Shown here in pieces: positions 28,585 through 37,185 of a stretch of 63,916 bases of DNA (position 1 is its first letter; each line of letters starts with the position of its first letter). The position numbers were made by a program, and so were the translations under genes. Below the pieces are notes generated by a model that ran no database searches, had not been told where the DNA came from, and saw nothing but the letters and a program-made list of their open reading frames with translations. This DNA is from Clostridium sp. HBUAS56010 (lineage in GTDB: Bacteria > Bacillota > Clostridia > Lachnospirales > Lachnospiraceae): contig NZ_SULJ01000014.1 in the NCBI RefSeq assembly GCF_007115105.1, forward strand, positions 17,237 to 81,152, in the 5' to 3' direction.

Positions 28585-29754
28585 ATGAAATTTTTTCATT
28601 TATCTGACTTACATATAGGAAAACAATTAATCGGCAGAAGTTTAAAGGAGAATCAGGAAGCTGTTTTAAAACAGATTATTGAATATGCCAAAGAGATTCG
28701 TCCCGATGCTGTTTTGATCTGTGGGGATATTTATGATAAGACGGTTCCTTCCGGAGAAGCCTATACCATGTTCGGGAGATTTCTTGATGATCTTTCAGAG
28801 CTCAGGCCGGAGATTTCAGTTCTGATTATTGCAGGAAATCACGATTCTCCGGAACGGCTCTCTTATGCCGGCTCTTTTTTAGAAAAGCACCGGATTTATT
28901 TATCTGTATTTCCTCCCAGAGTGCAGGAGGAGTATTTAAAAAAAGTTGTATTAAGAGATGAATACGGACCCGTAAACTTCTACCTTCTACCCTTTTTAAA
29001 ACCTGGGTATGTTCGTTCCCTGTTTCCACAAAAGCCACCTGAAGGGTATGAAAGTGCCATCCGGGCTGTGCTGGAGCGGGAGTCAATCGAAGAGAATGAG
29101 AGAAATGTAATACTGTCACACCAGTTTTATGCAGGTGGAGGGAAGGACCCGGAGACCTGTGATTCTGAGCAGGCAGTGATTATGGCAGGTGGTTTAGACC
29201 GGGTGGATGCTTCTGTATTATCCGCATTTGACTATGGTGCACTGGGGCATATCCATGGATCTCAAAGGGTATACAAAGATACCATCCGCTATTGCGGAAC
29301 TCCTTACAAATATTCTGTAAGTGAGGAAAATCATAAAAAGTCAATTACAGTGGTAACTCTGAAAGCAAAAGGGGAAGCGCCGGAACTTGCATTTCTTCCC
29401 CTTTTTGGGATTCAGGATGTGAGAAAAGTAAGGGGAAGCCTGGATGAGATACTGTCACAGGCAACAGAAGATAACCGCCATGATTTTGTCAGTATCACTC
29501 TGACTAATGATGAGGAACCTTATCGTATCAGGGAACGTCTGGAAGAAGTGTATGATCACCTCCTGGAACTTCATGTGGACAATGCCAGAACCCGGAAAAT
29601 GCTGATGGAACAGGAAGAGATAGTTCCTGTTTTAAATCCGTTGGAGGCATTTTTACAGTTTTACAAAGCCATAAGAAATGAAGAGATAACGGATGAAGTA
29701 AAAAAGGTCATGGAACAGATTGTTCAGGAGGCAAAAGAGGAGGAGGGAATATGA
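28585..29754 (+). CDS. sbcD: Exonuclease SbcD (Mre11-type nuclease)
   Basis: A 389-residue metallophosphoesterase nuclease. The five phosphoesterase motifs are present: S-D-L-H-I-G at ~7, C-G-D-I-Y-D at ~46, A-G-N-H-D-S at ~86, S-H-Q-F-Y at ~175 and G-H-I-H at ~222. With SbcC it cleaves hairpins and processes DNA ends. AGAGGAGG precedes the start. Its stop overlaps the sbcC start as ATGA. Confidence 0.95.
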   Translation: MKFFHLSDLHIGKQLIGRSLKENQEAVLKQIIEYAKEIRPDAVLICGDIYDKTVPSGEAYTMFGRFLDDLSELRPEISVLIIAGNHDSPERLSYAGSFLEKHRIYLSVFPPRVQEEYLKKVVLRDEYGPVNFYLLPFLKPGYVRSLFPQKPPEGYESAIRAVLERESIEENERNVILSHQFYAGGGKDPETCDSEQAVIMAGGLDRVDASVLSAFDYGALGHIHGSQRVYKDTIRYCGTPYKYSVSEENHKKSITVVTLKAKGEAPELAFLPLFGIQDVRKVRGSLDEILSQATEDNRHDFVSITLTNDEEPYRIRERLEEVYDHLLELHVDNARTRKMLMEQEEIVPVLNPLEAFLQFYKAIRNEEITDEVKKVMEQIVQEAKEEEGI

Positions 29755-32700
29755 AACCGGTAAGATTAGTGATGTCTGCATTTGGTTCTTACGGTGGAAC
29801 CGAAACCGTAGACTTTGAGGCAATAAGCCATGGGATTTTTTTGATTACTGGTGATACAGGAGCAGGAAAGACTACGATCTTTGACGCCGTTTCATTTGCT
29901 CTCTTCGGGGAAACAAGCGGGCAGAAGAGAGAACCCTCCATGATGCGGAGCCAGTATGCTGCTGAGGATAAAGAGACTTATGTTTCCTTTATATTCTCAG
30001 AAAAAGATATGCAGTATGAAATAAAGAGAAGCCCTTCTTATACCAGAGTCAGCAAACGAAAGAATAAAGATGGAGAATATACAGGTGTACTTGTTCCTGC
30101 GAAAGCATCATTGTTTGTTCCCGATGGATCAGAATATCCAGGAAATTTAAAGGATATCAATTTAAAAATCCAGGAGATTATCGGCATTGATCAAAATCAG
30201 TTTTCCCAGATTGCAATGATCGCCCAGGGAGATTATTTAAGGCTTCTTCATGCTTCCTCAAAAGAACGGAAAGAGATTTTTTCAAGAATCTTTAACACCG
30301 GAATCTACAGCAGGATTCAGACGAAACTAAAGGAAAAGAATCAACTGTATTACGGAAAACTGGAAGACAACCGGAAGCTTTGTTCCCACGAGTTAGAACA
30401 TTTGGAATTTTCAAAGGATAGCAGATATCTGGAAGAGTGGCAGGAACTTCTGGAATTTAAAGAGACAAAAACGGATCAGATCAGGATTTTTTTAAACAAG
30501 GCATTGGAGGAGATCAGGGAGAAAGAACAGAATTTATGCAGGGAGCAGGAGGAAAGCGGAAAACATTTGCTGGAGATCAACAGCCATTTAAAACTGGCAG
30601 AAGAGGTCAATCGGTTATTTTATGGTCTGGAACAGGCAAGGGAGAATTTAGAAGCCTTAAAGAGCCAGCAGAAATTCTGGGTAGAAAAAGAAGAACAATT
30701 AAAAAAAGCCCGCAGGGCAGAAAAGGTAAAAGAGGCGGATAACCGGTTATCAGAGAAAAAAGAGGAATATCAGTATACGATTGCAAAAATATCAGGTTTA
30801 AAAGCAGATATGGTTCACTCGAGGGAAAAGGCAGAACAGAAAAAAAAGACGGCAGAAGAGGCAAAAATAGCTGTAGACAGCCAGATTCCAGAACTTCAGA
30901 CAAAGAGAGCCAGACTGCAGGAAGCCATGCCTCTTTATGAAACGTGGAAAAAGCAGGAAAAGGATTATCTGTCTGCGAGAAAAGACGAGAACGAAGCCGG
31001 GGAGTATTTTCAGACAATAGACAAAGAGTTTGTGGACCGAAAAAAGCGGCTGTCGTTTTCAGAGTCCCAAATGGAGTCGTTGGAGTCTAAGGCAAAAAAA
31101 CTTCCTCATATTATCCAGAAAAGACAGGAATTATCTCAGAGATATCAGGCTTTTGTAGATCTTGAATCCTCTTTTGATGATCTAAAGAAACAATATGTGA
31201 AAAAAGATAAATCTCAGGCGGAAACGGTCAAAGCCCAGGAAATATATGCAAAAGCAGAAGAAACTTACAATGCCAGATATAAGACCTTTTTGGCGCATCA
31301 GGCAGGGATTATGGCGGATCATCTGGAAGAAGGAGAGCCCTGTCCGGTCTGCGGATCACCCCATCACCCGAAAAAGGCATTTCTTGCTCAGGATGCAGTT
31401 ACCCAGGATATGGTAGAGCAGGCAAAAAAGGACCGGGATCAGGCAGAGTATTTTCGTTCCCTGGCTGCAGAAGCCAGTATAAAAGCGTTTGAAAGCTGCC
31501 GGCAGCACGAAGCCAGAATCAGCGAAGAGGCGAAAAAGTGGATTTCCCAGGACTTGGAATTTGATCAACTGGAGGACTGGGTTAAAAAGGAACGTTTCGA
31601 AAGTGAAGCATTGCTTTTTAAAATCAAAGAGGAAGAAGCGTCATGCAAAAAGGCGGACCAATCCTTCCGGGACTTGTTGGAAAGCATAAAATCAGACCGG
31701 ATAATGATTGATAAACTGGAACCAAAGCGGGAGGATGCAAAGGCTATCTGGCAGAAAAAGAATTATCAGTCAGAGATTTTATTATCCCAGCTTCAGGAAT
31801 TACAGAAAAGACTTCCTTATCCAAAAGAAGATATGGCTGTAAAGGAAGAAAAAAGTCTTATGAACCAGATTGAAAAGTTTCAGACAGCGGCATTAAAAGC
31901 AGATCAGGAATACCGCTTTGCAGTGGAAGAAGGGAAGGAGATAAAAGGCCGCCTTGCTTCTGAAATAGAAAGCGGTGATTTGAGGAAACAATTGCTGAAA
32001 CAGGTTCAGGAGGAATATGAAAAAACCTTAGAAATGTTTGGGTTTGAAACAGAAGATTCTTACAGGAACGCAGTACAGCCCTCCAAAGTAATGGAACAAT
32101 GGGAACAGGAGATCGGGGAAAATAAAAAAAGGCTTTTAACAGCACAGACCATATGCAGACAGTATGAAGAACAGACGAAAGACCGTCATCAGATTGATCC
32201 CATTCCATGGAAAGAAAAAGCAGAACTTCTTTCGCAGAAGCAGAAGGAGCTGCAAAAAGAGGAGAATGAGGCGTATGGAATCAGAAGCCGGCTGGAACAG
32301 GCAGATAACAATCTTTGGCGTTTGTGGAAGGAGCGGGAAGATCTGGAACAATCTTATAGGCTTTATCATAATCTCTATAAGACAGCCAATGGAAAATTCA
32401 CCGTCAGTCTTGATTTCCAGACGTATGTACAGCGTCAATATTTTAAGCAGATGATACAGGCAGCAAACCGTCGGCTGAAAGAGATGACAGACGGTCAGTT
32501 TTTATTAAAATGCAGGGAATTTGAATCTCTTGGAAAACAGGGGGAAGTAGGGCTTGATCTTGATGTATACAGCATGGTAACGGGGAAAGTCCGGGATGTA
32601 AAAACCCTTTCCGGTGGAGAATCCTTTATGGCAGCTCTTTCAATGGCTCTTGGAATGTCAGATATTATACAAAATACCGCTGGCAATGTTTCCGTAGATG

Positions 32701-32909
32701 CTCTTTTTATTGATGAAGGGTTTGGTTCTCTTGATGAAGATTCCAGAATGAAGGCGGTTGGCATACTGAGGGAACTGGCGGGAGAAAAACGCTTAATCGG
32801 CATTATTTCCCATGTGACTGAATTAAAGGAACAGATCGATAAAAAGCTTGTGGTAAAAAAGAGTGAAAAGGGCAGCGCAATATTCTGGGAACTATCTCCC
32901 TTGTCGTGA
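29751..32909 (+). CDS. sbcC: Exonuclease SbcC (Rad50-type ATPase)
   Basis: A 1052-residue SMC-like ATPase. Walker A G-D-T-G-A-G-K-T-T lies at ~35, followed by long heptad-rich coiled coils (~200-520 and 560-850) around the zinc hook C-P-V-C at ~531. The C-terminal half has signature L-S-G-G-E-S at ~952 and Walker B L-F-I-D-E-G-F-G-S-L-D at ~984. It dimerises through the hook and works with SbcD. Translation is coupled to sbcD by the ATGA overlap. Confidence 0.95.
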   Translation: MKPVRLVMSAFGSYGGTETVDFEAISHGIFLITGDTGAGKTTIFDAVSFALFGETSGQKREPSMMRSQYAAEDKETYVSFIFSEKDMQYEIKRSPSYTRVSKRKNKDGEYTGVLVPAKASLFVPDGSEYPGNLKDINLKIQEIIGIDQNQFSQIAMIAQGDYLRLLHASSKERKEIFSRIFNTGIYSRIQTKLKEKNQLYYGKLEDNRKLCSHELEHLEFSKDSRYLEEWQELLEFKETKTDQIRIFLNKALEEIREKEQNLCREQEESGKHLLEINSHLKLAEEVNRLFYGLEQARENLEALKSQQKFWVEKEEQLKKARRAEKVKEADNRLSEKKEEYQYTIAKISGLKADMVHSREKAEQKKKTAEEAKIAVDSQIPELQTKRARLQEAMPLYETWKKQEKDYLSARKDENEAGEYFQTIDKEFVDRKKRLSFSESQMESLESKAKKLPHIIQKRQELSQRYQAFVDLESSFDDLKKQYVKKDKSQAETVKAQEIYAKAEETYNARYKTFLAHQAGIMADHLEEGEPCPVCGSPHHPKKAFLAQDAVTQDMVEQAKKDRDQAEYFRSLAAEASIKAFESCRQHEARISEEAKKWISQDLEFDQLEDWVKKERFESEALLFKIKEEEASCKKADQSFRDLLESIKSDRIMIDKLEPKREDAKAIWQKKNYQSEILLSQLQELQKRLPYPKEDMAVKEEKSLMNQIEKFQTAALKADQEYRFAVEEGKEIKGRLASEIESGDLRKQLLKQVQEEYEKTLEMFGFETEDSYRNAVQPSKVMEQWEQEIGENKKRLLTAQTICRQYEEQTKDRHQIDPIPWKEKAELLSQKQKELQKEENEAYGIRSRLEQADNNLWRLWKEREDLEQSYRLYHNLYKTANGKFTVSLDFQTYVQRQYFKQMIQAANRRLKEMTDGQFLLKCREFESLGKQGEVGLDLDVYSMVTGKVRDVKTLSGGESFMAALSMALGMSDIIQNTAGNVSVDALFIDEGFGSLDEDSRMKAVGILRELAGEKRLIGIISHVTELKEQIDKKLVVKKSEKGSAIFWELSPLS

Positions 32910-32951
32910 TTTTCCCTGCTGGAAAACGTAGACGAAACAGACTATTTGCTC

Positions 32952-32957
32952 TATAAT
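32952..32957 (+). promoter_or_regulatory. -10 element upstream of the ThyX-like gene
   Basis: A perfect TATAAT lies 46 bases before the start at 33004. A weak TAGACG at about the right distance upstream may be the -35. Confidence 0.4.
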
Positions 32958-33003
32958 AAAGAACAGAACAAACAAGAGTTCACCCATAGAAAGGAATCGT
33001 GCC

Positions 33004-33621
33004 ATGTTAAAATGTGAAAGAACGAATGTAATGAATATAGAAAATGCCATTCGCGGCGCAAGGAATCCATTAAGCAGCTGGGACCGCATTGACAGCAGTT
33101 ATAATGAAGAAGGAGAGTACATATTAGGTCCTAATGACCTGGGACTTGCCATGCGTCTTAGAAAGGCGGGACCGGATCACCGCAAATACATCCGCCAGAT
33201 TTTTGTATCTGTGGATATTACGGCGCCCCTCTACTGGTGGAAAGAATATGACACTTATAAAGTCTCTACAGTTGCCAATTCCACAAGCACCATGCACAAG
33301 ATTCATAGCAAACCCTTTACACTTGATGATTTCAGCCATGACCATATGACAGAGCAGACCCTTGCGTTTATGGATTCTGTGGTAGCACAACTGGAATCAA
33401 TCCGTCTTCGCTATTTAGAGACAAAGAATAAGGAAGACTGGTATGATATGATCCAGCTTCTCCCCTCCAGCTATAATCAGATGCGGACATGTACGGTAAA
33501 CTACGAGACACTGATCAATATCTATTTTGCTAGAAAAAATCATAAACTTTTAGAATGGCATACGTTCTGCGACTGGATTGAAAGTCTTCCTTATGCAAAA
33601 GAGCTGATTCTTGCACAATAA
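33004..33621 (+). CDS. Divergent ThyX-like (flavin-dependent thymidylate synthase-like) protein
   Basis: A 205-residue protein beginning with a segment like R-N-P-L-S-S-W-D-R, then L-G-L-A-M-R-L-R-K-A-G-P-D-H-R-K-Y and R-Q-I-F-V-S-V-D-I-T-A-P-L-Y-W-W-K-E-Y-D-T-Y-K. The placement of these segments and of S-T-V-A-N-S-T-S-T-M-H-K-I recalls ThyX, but the RHRxxSxNxxSxRY motif is not intact. The next gene, 20 bases downstream, is folA, which supports a link to thymidylate and folate. Whether it still makes dTMP cannot be told. AAAGGA precedes the ATG. Confidence 0.5.
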   Translation: MLKCERTNVMNIENAIRGARNPLSSWDRIDSSYNEEGEYILGPNDLGLAMRLRKAGPDHRKYIRQIFVSVDITAPLYWWKEYDTYKVSTVANSTSTMHKIHSKPFTLDDFSHDHMTEQTLAFMDSVVAQLESIRLRYLETKNKEDWYDMIQLLPSSYNQMRTCTVNYETLINIYFARKNHKLLEWHTFCDWIESLPYAKELILAQ

Positions 33622-33641
33622 CAAAGAAAGGGGCGGAATCT

Positions 33642-34139
33642 ATGAATCTTATTGTTGCAGCAGATAAAAACTGGTCCATTGGAAACCAGGGTCAGCTTCT
33701 TGTTTCCATTCCGGAAGATAAAAAGCTCTTTCGGGAGGAAACACTTGGAAAAGTAATTGTAATGGGGAGAAAAACCCTGGAGAGTCTGCCGGGAAAACAG
33801 CCTTTATATGGAAGAACTAATATTATTCTCACTGCCAATCCAGATTATAAAGTAAAAGGAGCGGTCATCTGTCATAGCTTGCAGGAGGCAATGGAGCTGC
33901 TGAAAGGCTACAAAAAGGAAGACTGCTTTATCATTGGCGGACAGAGTATTTACCAGCAGTTTCTACCTTACTGCAATGTGGCACATGTAACGTTTATTGA
34001 TTATATGTACAGTGCAGATACTCATTTCCCTGATTTGGATCAGGATGAAGCATGGGAGATGACCGCAGAAAGTGATGAACAGACGTATTTTAATTTATGC
34101 TATACATTTCGCAGGTATCAGAGGAAAGAACCGGTTTAA
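33642..34139 (+). CDS. folA: Dihydrofolate reductase
   Basis: A 165-residue DHFR reducing dihydrofolate to tetrahydrofolate with NADPH. Visible are the N-terminal strand L-I-V-A-A-D-K-N-W-S-I-G, the substrate-contacting E-D-K-K-L-F-R at ~27, V-M-G-R-K-T-L-E-S-L-P at ~46, and the I-I-G-G-Q-S-I-Y nucleotide-binding motif at ~104. GAAAGGGGCGG precedes the ATG. It is probably cotranscribed with the ThyX-like gene. Confidence 0.95.
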   Translation: MNLIVAADKNWSIGNQGQLLVSIPEDKKLFREETLGKVIVMGRKTLESLPGKQPLYGRTNIILTANPDYKVKGAVICHSLQEAMELLKGYKKEDCFIIGGQSIYQQFLPYCNVAHVTFIDYMYSADTHFPDLDQDEAWEMTAESDEQTYFNLCYTFRRYQRKEPV

Positions 34140-34146
34140 CAAAAGT

Positions 34147-34164
34147 TTGTTAAAAAATTAATTA
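34147..34164 (+). promoter_or_regulatory. Candidate Rex operator upstream of nfnAB
   Basis: TTGTTAA-AAAA-TTAATTA matches the clostridial Rex consensus TTGTTAANNNNTTAACAA at 12 of 14 fixed positions. It lies between the folA stop and the nfnA promoter. Rex senses the NADH/NAD ratio, which suits an NADH-linked bifurcating enzyme. The region is AT-rich, so chance is possible. Confidence 0.45.
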
Positions 34165-34180
34165 TATTTTGTCAAACATA

Positions 34181-34209
34181 TTGTCATTGACGTATAAAAA
34201 TGTTAATAT
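34181..34209 (+). promoter_or_regulatory. Promoter for nfnAB
   Basis: TTGTCA, a 17-base spacer and TAATAT, about 86 bases before the nfnA ATG at 34296. Confidence 0.5.
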
Positions 34210-34295
34210 GGTGAAAGTAGCATAGACCGGAATTGTGAAAAAAGTGTTCCAGGGAGATGCACGGGTATATTCACGAAGACTTTAGGAGGATAAAG

Positions 34296-35186
34296 ATGTA
34301 TAGGATTCTAAAAGCAGAAATGCTGGCTGACAAAATCTATCTGATGGATGTAGAGGCACCCCGGATTGCAAAATCCTGCCAGCCAGGAGAGTTTGTTATT
34401 GTTAAGACAGATGACAGGGGAGAGCGGATTCCACTGACAATCTGTGACTACGACCGGAAAAAAGGCTCGATTACCATTGTATTCCAGACCGTAGGAGCCA
34501 GTACAGAGAAGATGGCAGCCTTAAAAACTGGTGACAGTTTCGAAGATGTGGTTGGTCCATTGGGAAATCCTTCGGAATTCGTACATGAGGATATAGAGGA
34601 ATTAAAGAAGAAAAAGTTTTTATTCGTTGCCGGAGGAGTAGGAACTGCTCCTGTTTATCCCCAGGTAAAATGGATGAGAGAACATGGCATTGACGTTGAT
34701 GTAATTATAGGCTCCAAGACAAAGAACCTGCTGATTCTGGAAGATGCCATGAGAGAGCAGGCAGGCAATTTATATGTAACAACGGATGATGGCTCTTATG
34801 AAAGAAAGGGCATGGTTACAGAGGTAATCAAGGACCTGGTTCAGACTCAGGGGAAGAAGTATGATGTGTGTGTAGCCATCGGTCCCATGATTATGATGAA
34901 GTTTGTCTGTCTTTTAACGAAAGAGCTGGAGATACCGACAATTGTCAGCCTGAATCCGGTTATGGTAGATGGAACAGGTATGTGCGGTGCCTGCCGTATA
35001 ACAATTGGTGGTGAAGTGAAATTTGCCTGCGTAGACGGACCGGAATTTGATGGTCATAAGGTAAATTTTGATGAAGCAATGAAACGTCAGATGATGTACA
35101 AGTCAGAAGAAGGACGTGCAGCGTTAAAAGAGGCAGAAGGCGACACCCATCATGGCGGATGCGGACAGTGTGGAGGTGACGAATAA
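34296..35186 (+). CDS. nfnA: NADH-dependent ferredoxin:NADP+ oxidoreductase, subunit A
   Basis: The ATG at 34296 follows AGGAGG by six bases; the frame is open to 34257 but without an RBS. The 296-residue product has an FAD domain (R-I-P-L-T-I-C-D-Y at ~47), an NAD-binding domain with V-A-G-G-V-G-T-A-P at ~112, and a C-terminal [2Fe-2S] motif M-C-G-A-C-R...F-A-C-V-D-G-P-E-F-D-G-H at ~228-252. With NfnB it couples NADH and reduced ferredoxin to NADPH formation by electron bifurcation. Its stop overlaps the next start as TAATG. A Rex-like site lies upstream. Confidence 0.9.
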   Translation: MYRILKAEMLADKIYLMDVEAPRIAKSCQPGEFVIVKTDDRGERIPLTICDYDRKKGSITIVFQTVGASTEKMAALKTGDSFEDVVGPLGNPSEFVHEDIEELKKKKFLFVAGGVGTAPVYPQVKWMREHGIDVDVIIGSKTKNLLILEDAMREQAGNLYVTTDDGSYERKGMVTEVIKDLVQTQGKKYDVCVAIGPMIMMKFVCLLTKELEIPTIVSLNPVMVDGTGMCGACRITIGGEVKFACVDGPEFDGHKVNFDEAMKRQMMYKSEEGRAALKEAEGDTHHGGCGQCGGDE

Positions 35187-36574
35187 TGGACGTTTTAAAG
35201 AAAGTACCAGTAAGAGAACAGGATCCAAAGGTAAGAGCTACTAATTTTGAAGAGGTCTGCCTTGGATATAACGAAGAAGAAGCCAGAGAAGAAGCAACCC
35301 GCTGCATAAAATGTAAGAATCCAAAGTGCGTGGCAGGCTGTCCTGTATCCATTAACATACCAGGTTTTATTAAGCAGGTGGAAGATGGGAACATAGAAGA
35401 AGCTTCAAAGATTATTGCATTATCCTCTGCCCTTCCGGCTGTATGTGGACGTGTATGTCCCCAGGAGAGCCAGTGCGAAGGAAAATGTATCCGCGGCATC
35501 AAGGGAGAACCTATTTCCATTGGAAAACTGGAGCGTTTCGTTGCAGACTGGTCCAGAGAACACGGAATTGTGCCAGAAGCTCCTGAGAAAAAGAATGGCA
35601 TAAAAGTGGCTGTTATCGGTTCCGGTCCATCCGGTCTTGCCTGTGCAGGTGACCTTGCAAAGCTCGGATATGAAGTGACTATTTTTGAAGCACTTCATGA
35701 ACCAGGAGGCGTTCTGACTTACGGAATACCAGAATTCCGTCTTCCAAAAGAAAGAGTCGTTCAGCCTGAGATTGATAATGTAAGAAAACTTGGTGTAACC
35801 ATTGAGACCAATGTTATTATAGGAAAATCCGTGACAATTGATGAGTTGTTTGAAGAAGAAGGTTTTCAGGCAGTATTCATCGGTTCCGGTGCAGGACTCC
35901 CCATGTTCATGGGAATTCCAGGTGAGAATGCCAATGGCGTGTTCTCTGCCAATGAGTATCTGACAAGAAGCAATCTGATGAAAGCATTCCGCGATGATTA
36001 TGATACACCTATTGCTGCAGGCAAAAAAGTTGCAGTGGTAGGCGGTGGAAACGTAGCAATGGATGCTGCCAGAACTGCACTTCGTCTTGGGGCAGAAGTA
36101 CATGTTGTATATAGAAGAAGTGAAGCGGAGCTTCCAGCCAGAGCAGAAGAAGTCCATCATGCAAAAGAAGAAGGAATTATCTTTGATCTTTTAACCAACC
36201 CTGTTGAGATTCTTACAGATGAAAAGGGCTGGGTAAATGGAATGAAGTGTGTAAAGATGGAACTTGGAGAAGCTGATGCAACAGGCAGAAGAAAGCCAGT
36301 TGAGGTGGAAGGATCAGAATTTGTTATTGACGTGGATACCGTTATCATGTCCCTTGGAACGTCTCCCAACCCTCTGATTTCCAATACCACAAAGGGGTTA
36401 GAGATTAATAAACGCAGATGTATCATTGCGGAAGAAGCGACTGGAAAGACCAGCAAAGAGGGTGTTTATGCCGGCGGTGATGCCGTAACAGGTGCTGCAA
36501 CCGTAATCCTGGCTATGGAAGCCGGACGTGCAGGAGCCAAAGGAATTCACGAATATCTTTCTTCAAAACAATAA
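35186..36574 (+). CDS. nfnB: NADH-dependent ferredoxin:NADP+ oxidoreductase, subunit B (GltD-like)
   Basis: A 462-residue flavoprotein. Two [4Fe-4S] sites are formed by C-I-K-C-K-N-P-K-C-V-A-G-C-P at ~38 and C-G-R-V-C-P-Q-E-S-Q-C-E-G-K-C at ~88. FAD binds at V-I-G-S-G-P-S-G-L-A at ~146 and NADPH at V-V-G-G-G-N-V-A-M-D-A-A at ~287. The protein belongs to the glutamate synthase small-subunit family and is often annotated gltA or gltD. The neighbouring NfnA and absence of a large glutamate synthase subunit favour NfnB. GGAGGTGACG precedes the start. Confidence 0.9.
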   Translation: MDVLKKVPVREQDPKVRATNFEEVCLGYNEEEAREEATRCIKCKNPKCVAGCPVSINIPGFIKQVEDGNIEEASKIIALSSALPAVCGRVCPQESQCEGKCIRGIKGEPISIGKLERFVADWSREHGIVPEAPEKKNGIKVAVIGSGPSGLACAGDLAKLGYEVTIFEALHEPGGVLTYGIPEFRLPKERVVQPEIDNVRKLGVTIETNVIIGKSVTIDELFEEEGFQAVFIGSGAGLPMFMGIPGENANGVFSANEYLTRSNLMKAFRDDYDTPIAAGKKVAVVGGGNVAMDAARTALRLGAEVHVVYRRSEAELPARAEEVHHAKEEGIIFDLLTNPVEILTDEKGWVNGMKCVKMELGEADATGRRKPVEVEGSEFVIDVDTVIMSLGTSPNPLISNTTKGLEINKRRCIIAEEATGKTSKEGVYAGGDAVTGAATVILAMEAGRAGAKGIHEYLSSKQ

Positions 36575-36582
36575 TTATAATA

Positions 36583-36616
36583 CATAAAAAGGACTGCTGA
36601 TACAGTCCTTTTTATG
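36583..36616. terminator. Bidirectional terminator between nfnB and a convergent gene
   Basis: CATAAAAAGGACTG and CAGTCCTTTTTATG form a perfect 14-bp stem with loop CTGATA. T runs on both strands let it end nfnB and the minus-strand gene at 36628. Confidence 0.9.
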
Positions 36617-36627
36617 TGCAGAAAATG

Positions 36628-36918
36628 TTATTTGTAAAAATATAAAATCACACCAAAGACAAGCAATAGCACAATAAATACCAGATAGGTAAGAAGACTC
36701 TTTTTTCCGCTTTCATCTTGAACCTTTGTTTTTAAAACATTTGTTACAAAAAAGTAGACTAAGAACTGGAGTATAATCAGTAGAAAGGGCAGCGTCATTG
36801 TTCCTATTGTAATATAGTTGTATACTCCCCAGATAAAGAGAGCAATGATGAGAAACAAATAACTCCATTTGATTCCTTTCAAATTTATATCCCATTCCAT
36901 TTCATCCATTTTTTTCAT
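36628..36918 (-). CDS. Small three-helix membrane protein
   Basis: The start at 36918 is chosen because AGGAGG lies six bases upstream on the minus strand; a longer frame to 36939 lacks one. The 96-residue product has a short charged N-terminus (M-K-K-M-D-E-M-E-W-D-I) and three hydrophobic segments at ~20-37, 43-63 and 75-94. No family is recognised. It stands alone and ends at the bidirectional terminator shared with nfnB. Confidence 0.65.
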   Translation of the reverse strand: MKKMDEMEWDINLKGIKWSYLFLIIALFIWGVYNYITIGTMTLPFLLIILQFLVYFFVTNVLKTKVQDESGKKSLLTYLVFIVLLLVFGVILYFYK

Positions 36919-37185
36919 ATGATTCCTCCTTAATGTCAAAACTATTTTACATTTATAGAGTAATGCAAATTCTTATAAATGTCAATAGTTTTTTACATTT
37001 TTATTCTGCTCTCTTATTCATTAAAGTGTAATGATTCTGGAACATGCAATTTTCATACATACCTTTGATAAAAGAAAAGTTTCTCATTAATATTAAAAAA
37101 ATCTAAAATATATGAAATAAGACTTGAATTATACATGGGTTTTGGTTAACATATAAGATAGAAAATATAAAAAAAGGAACTGACG

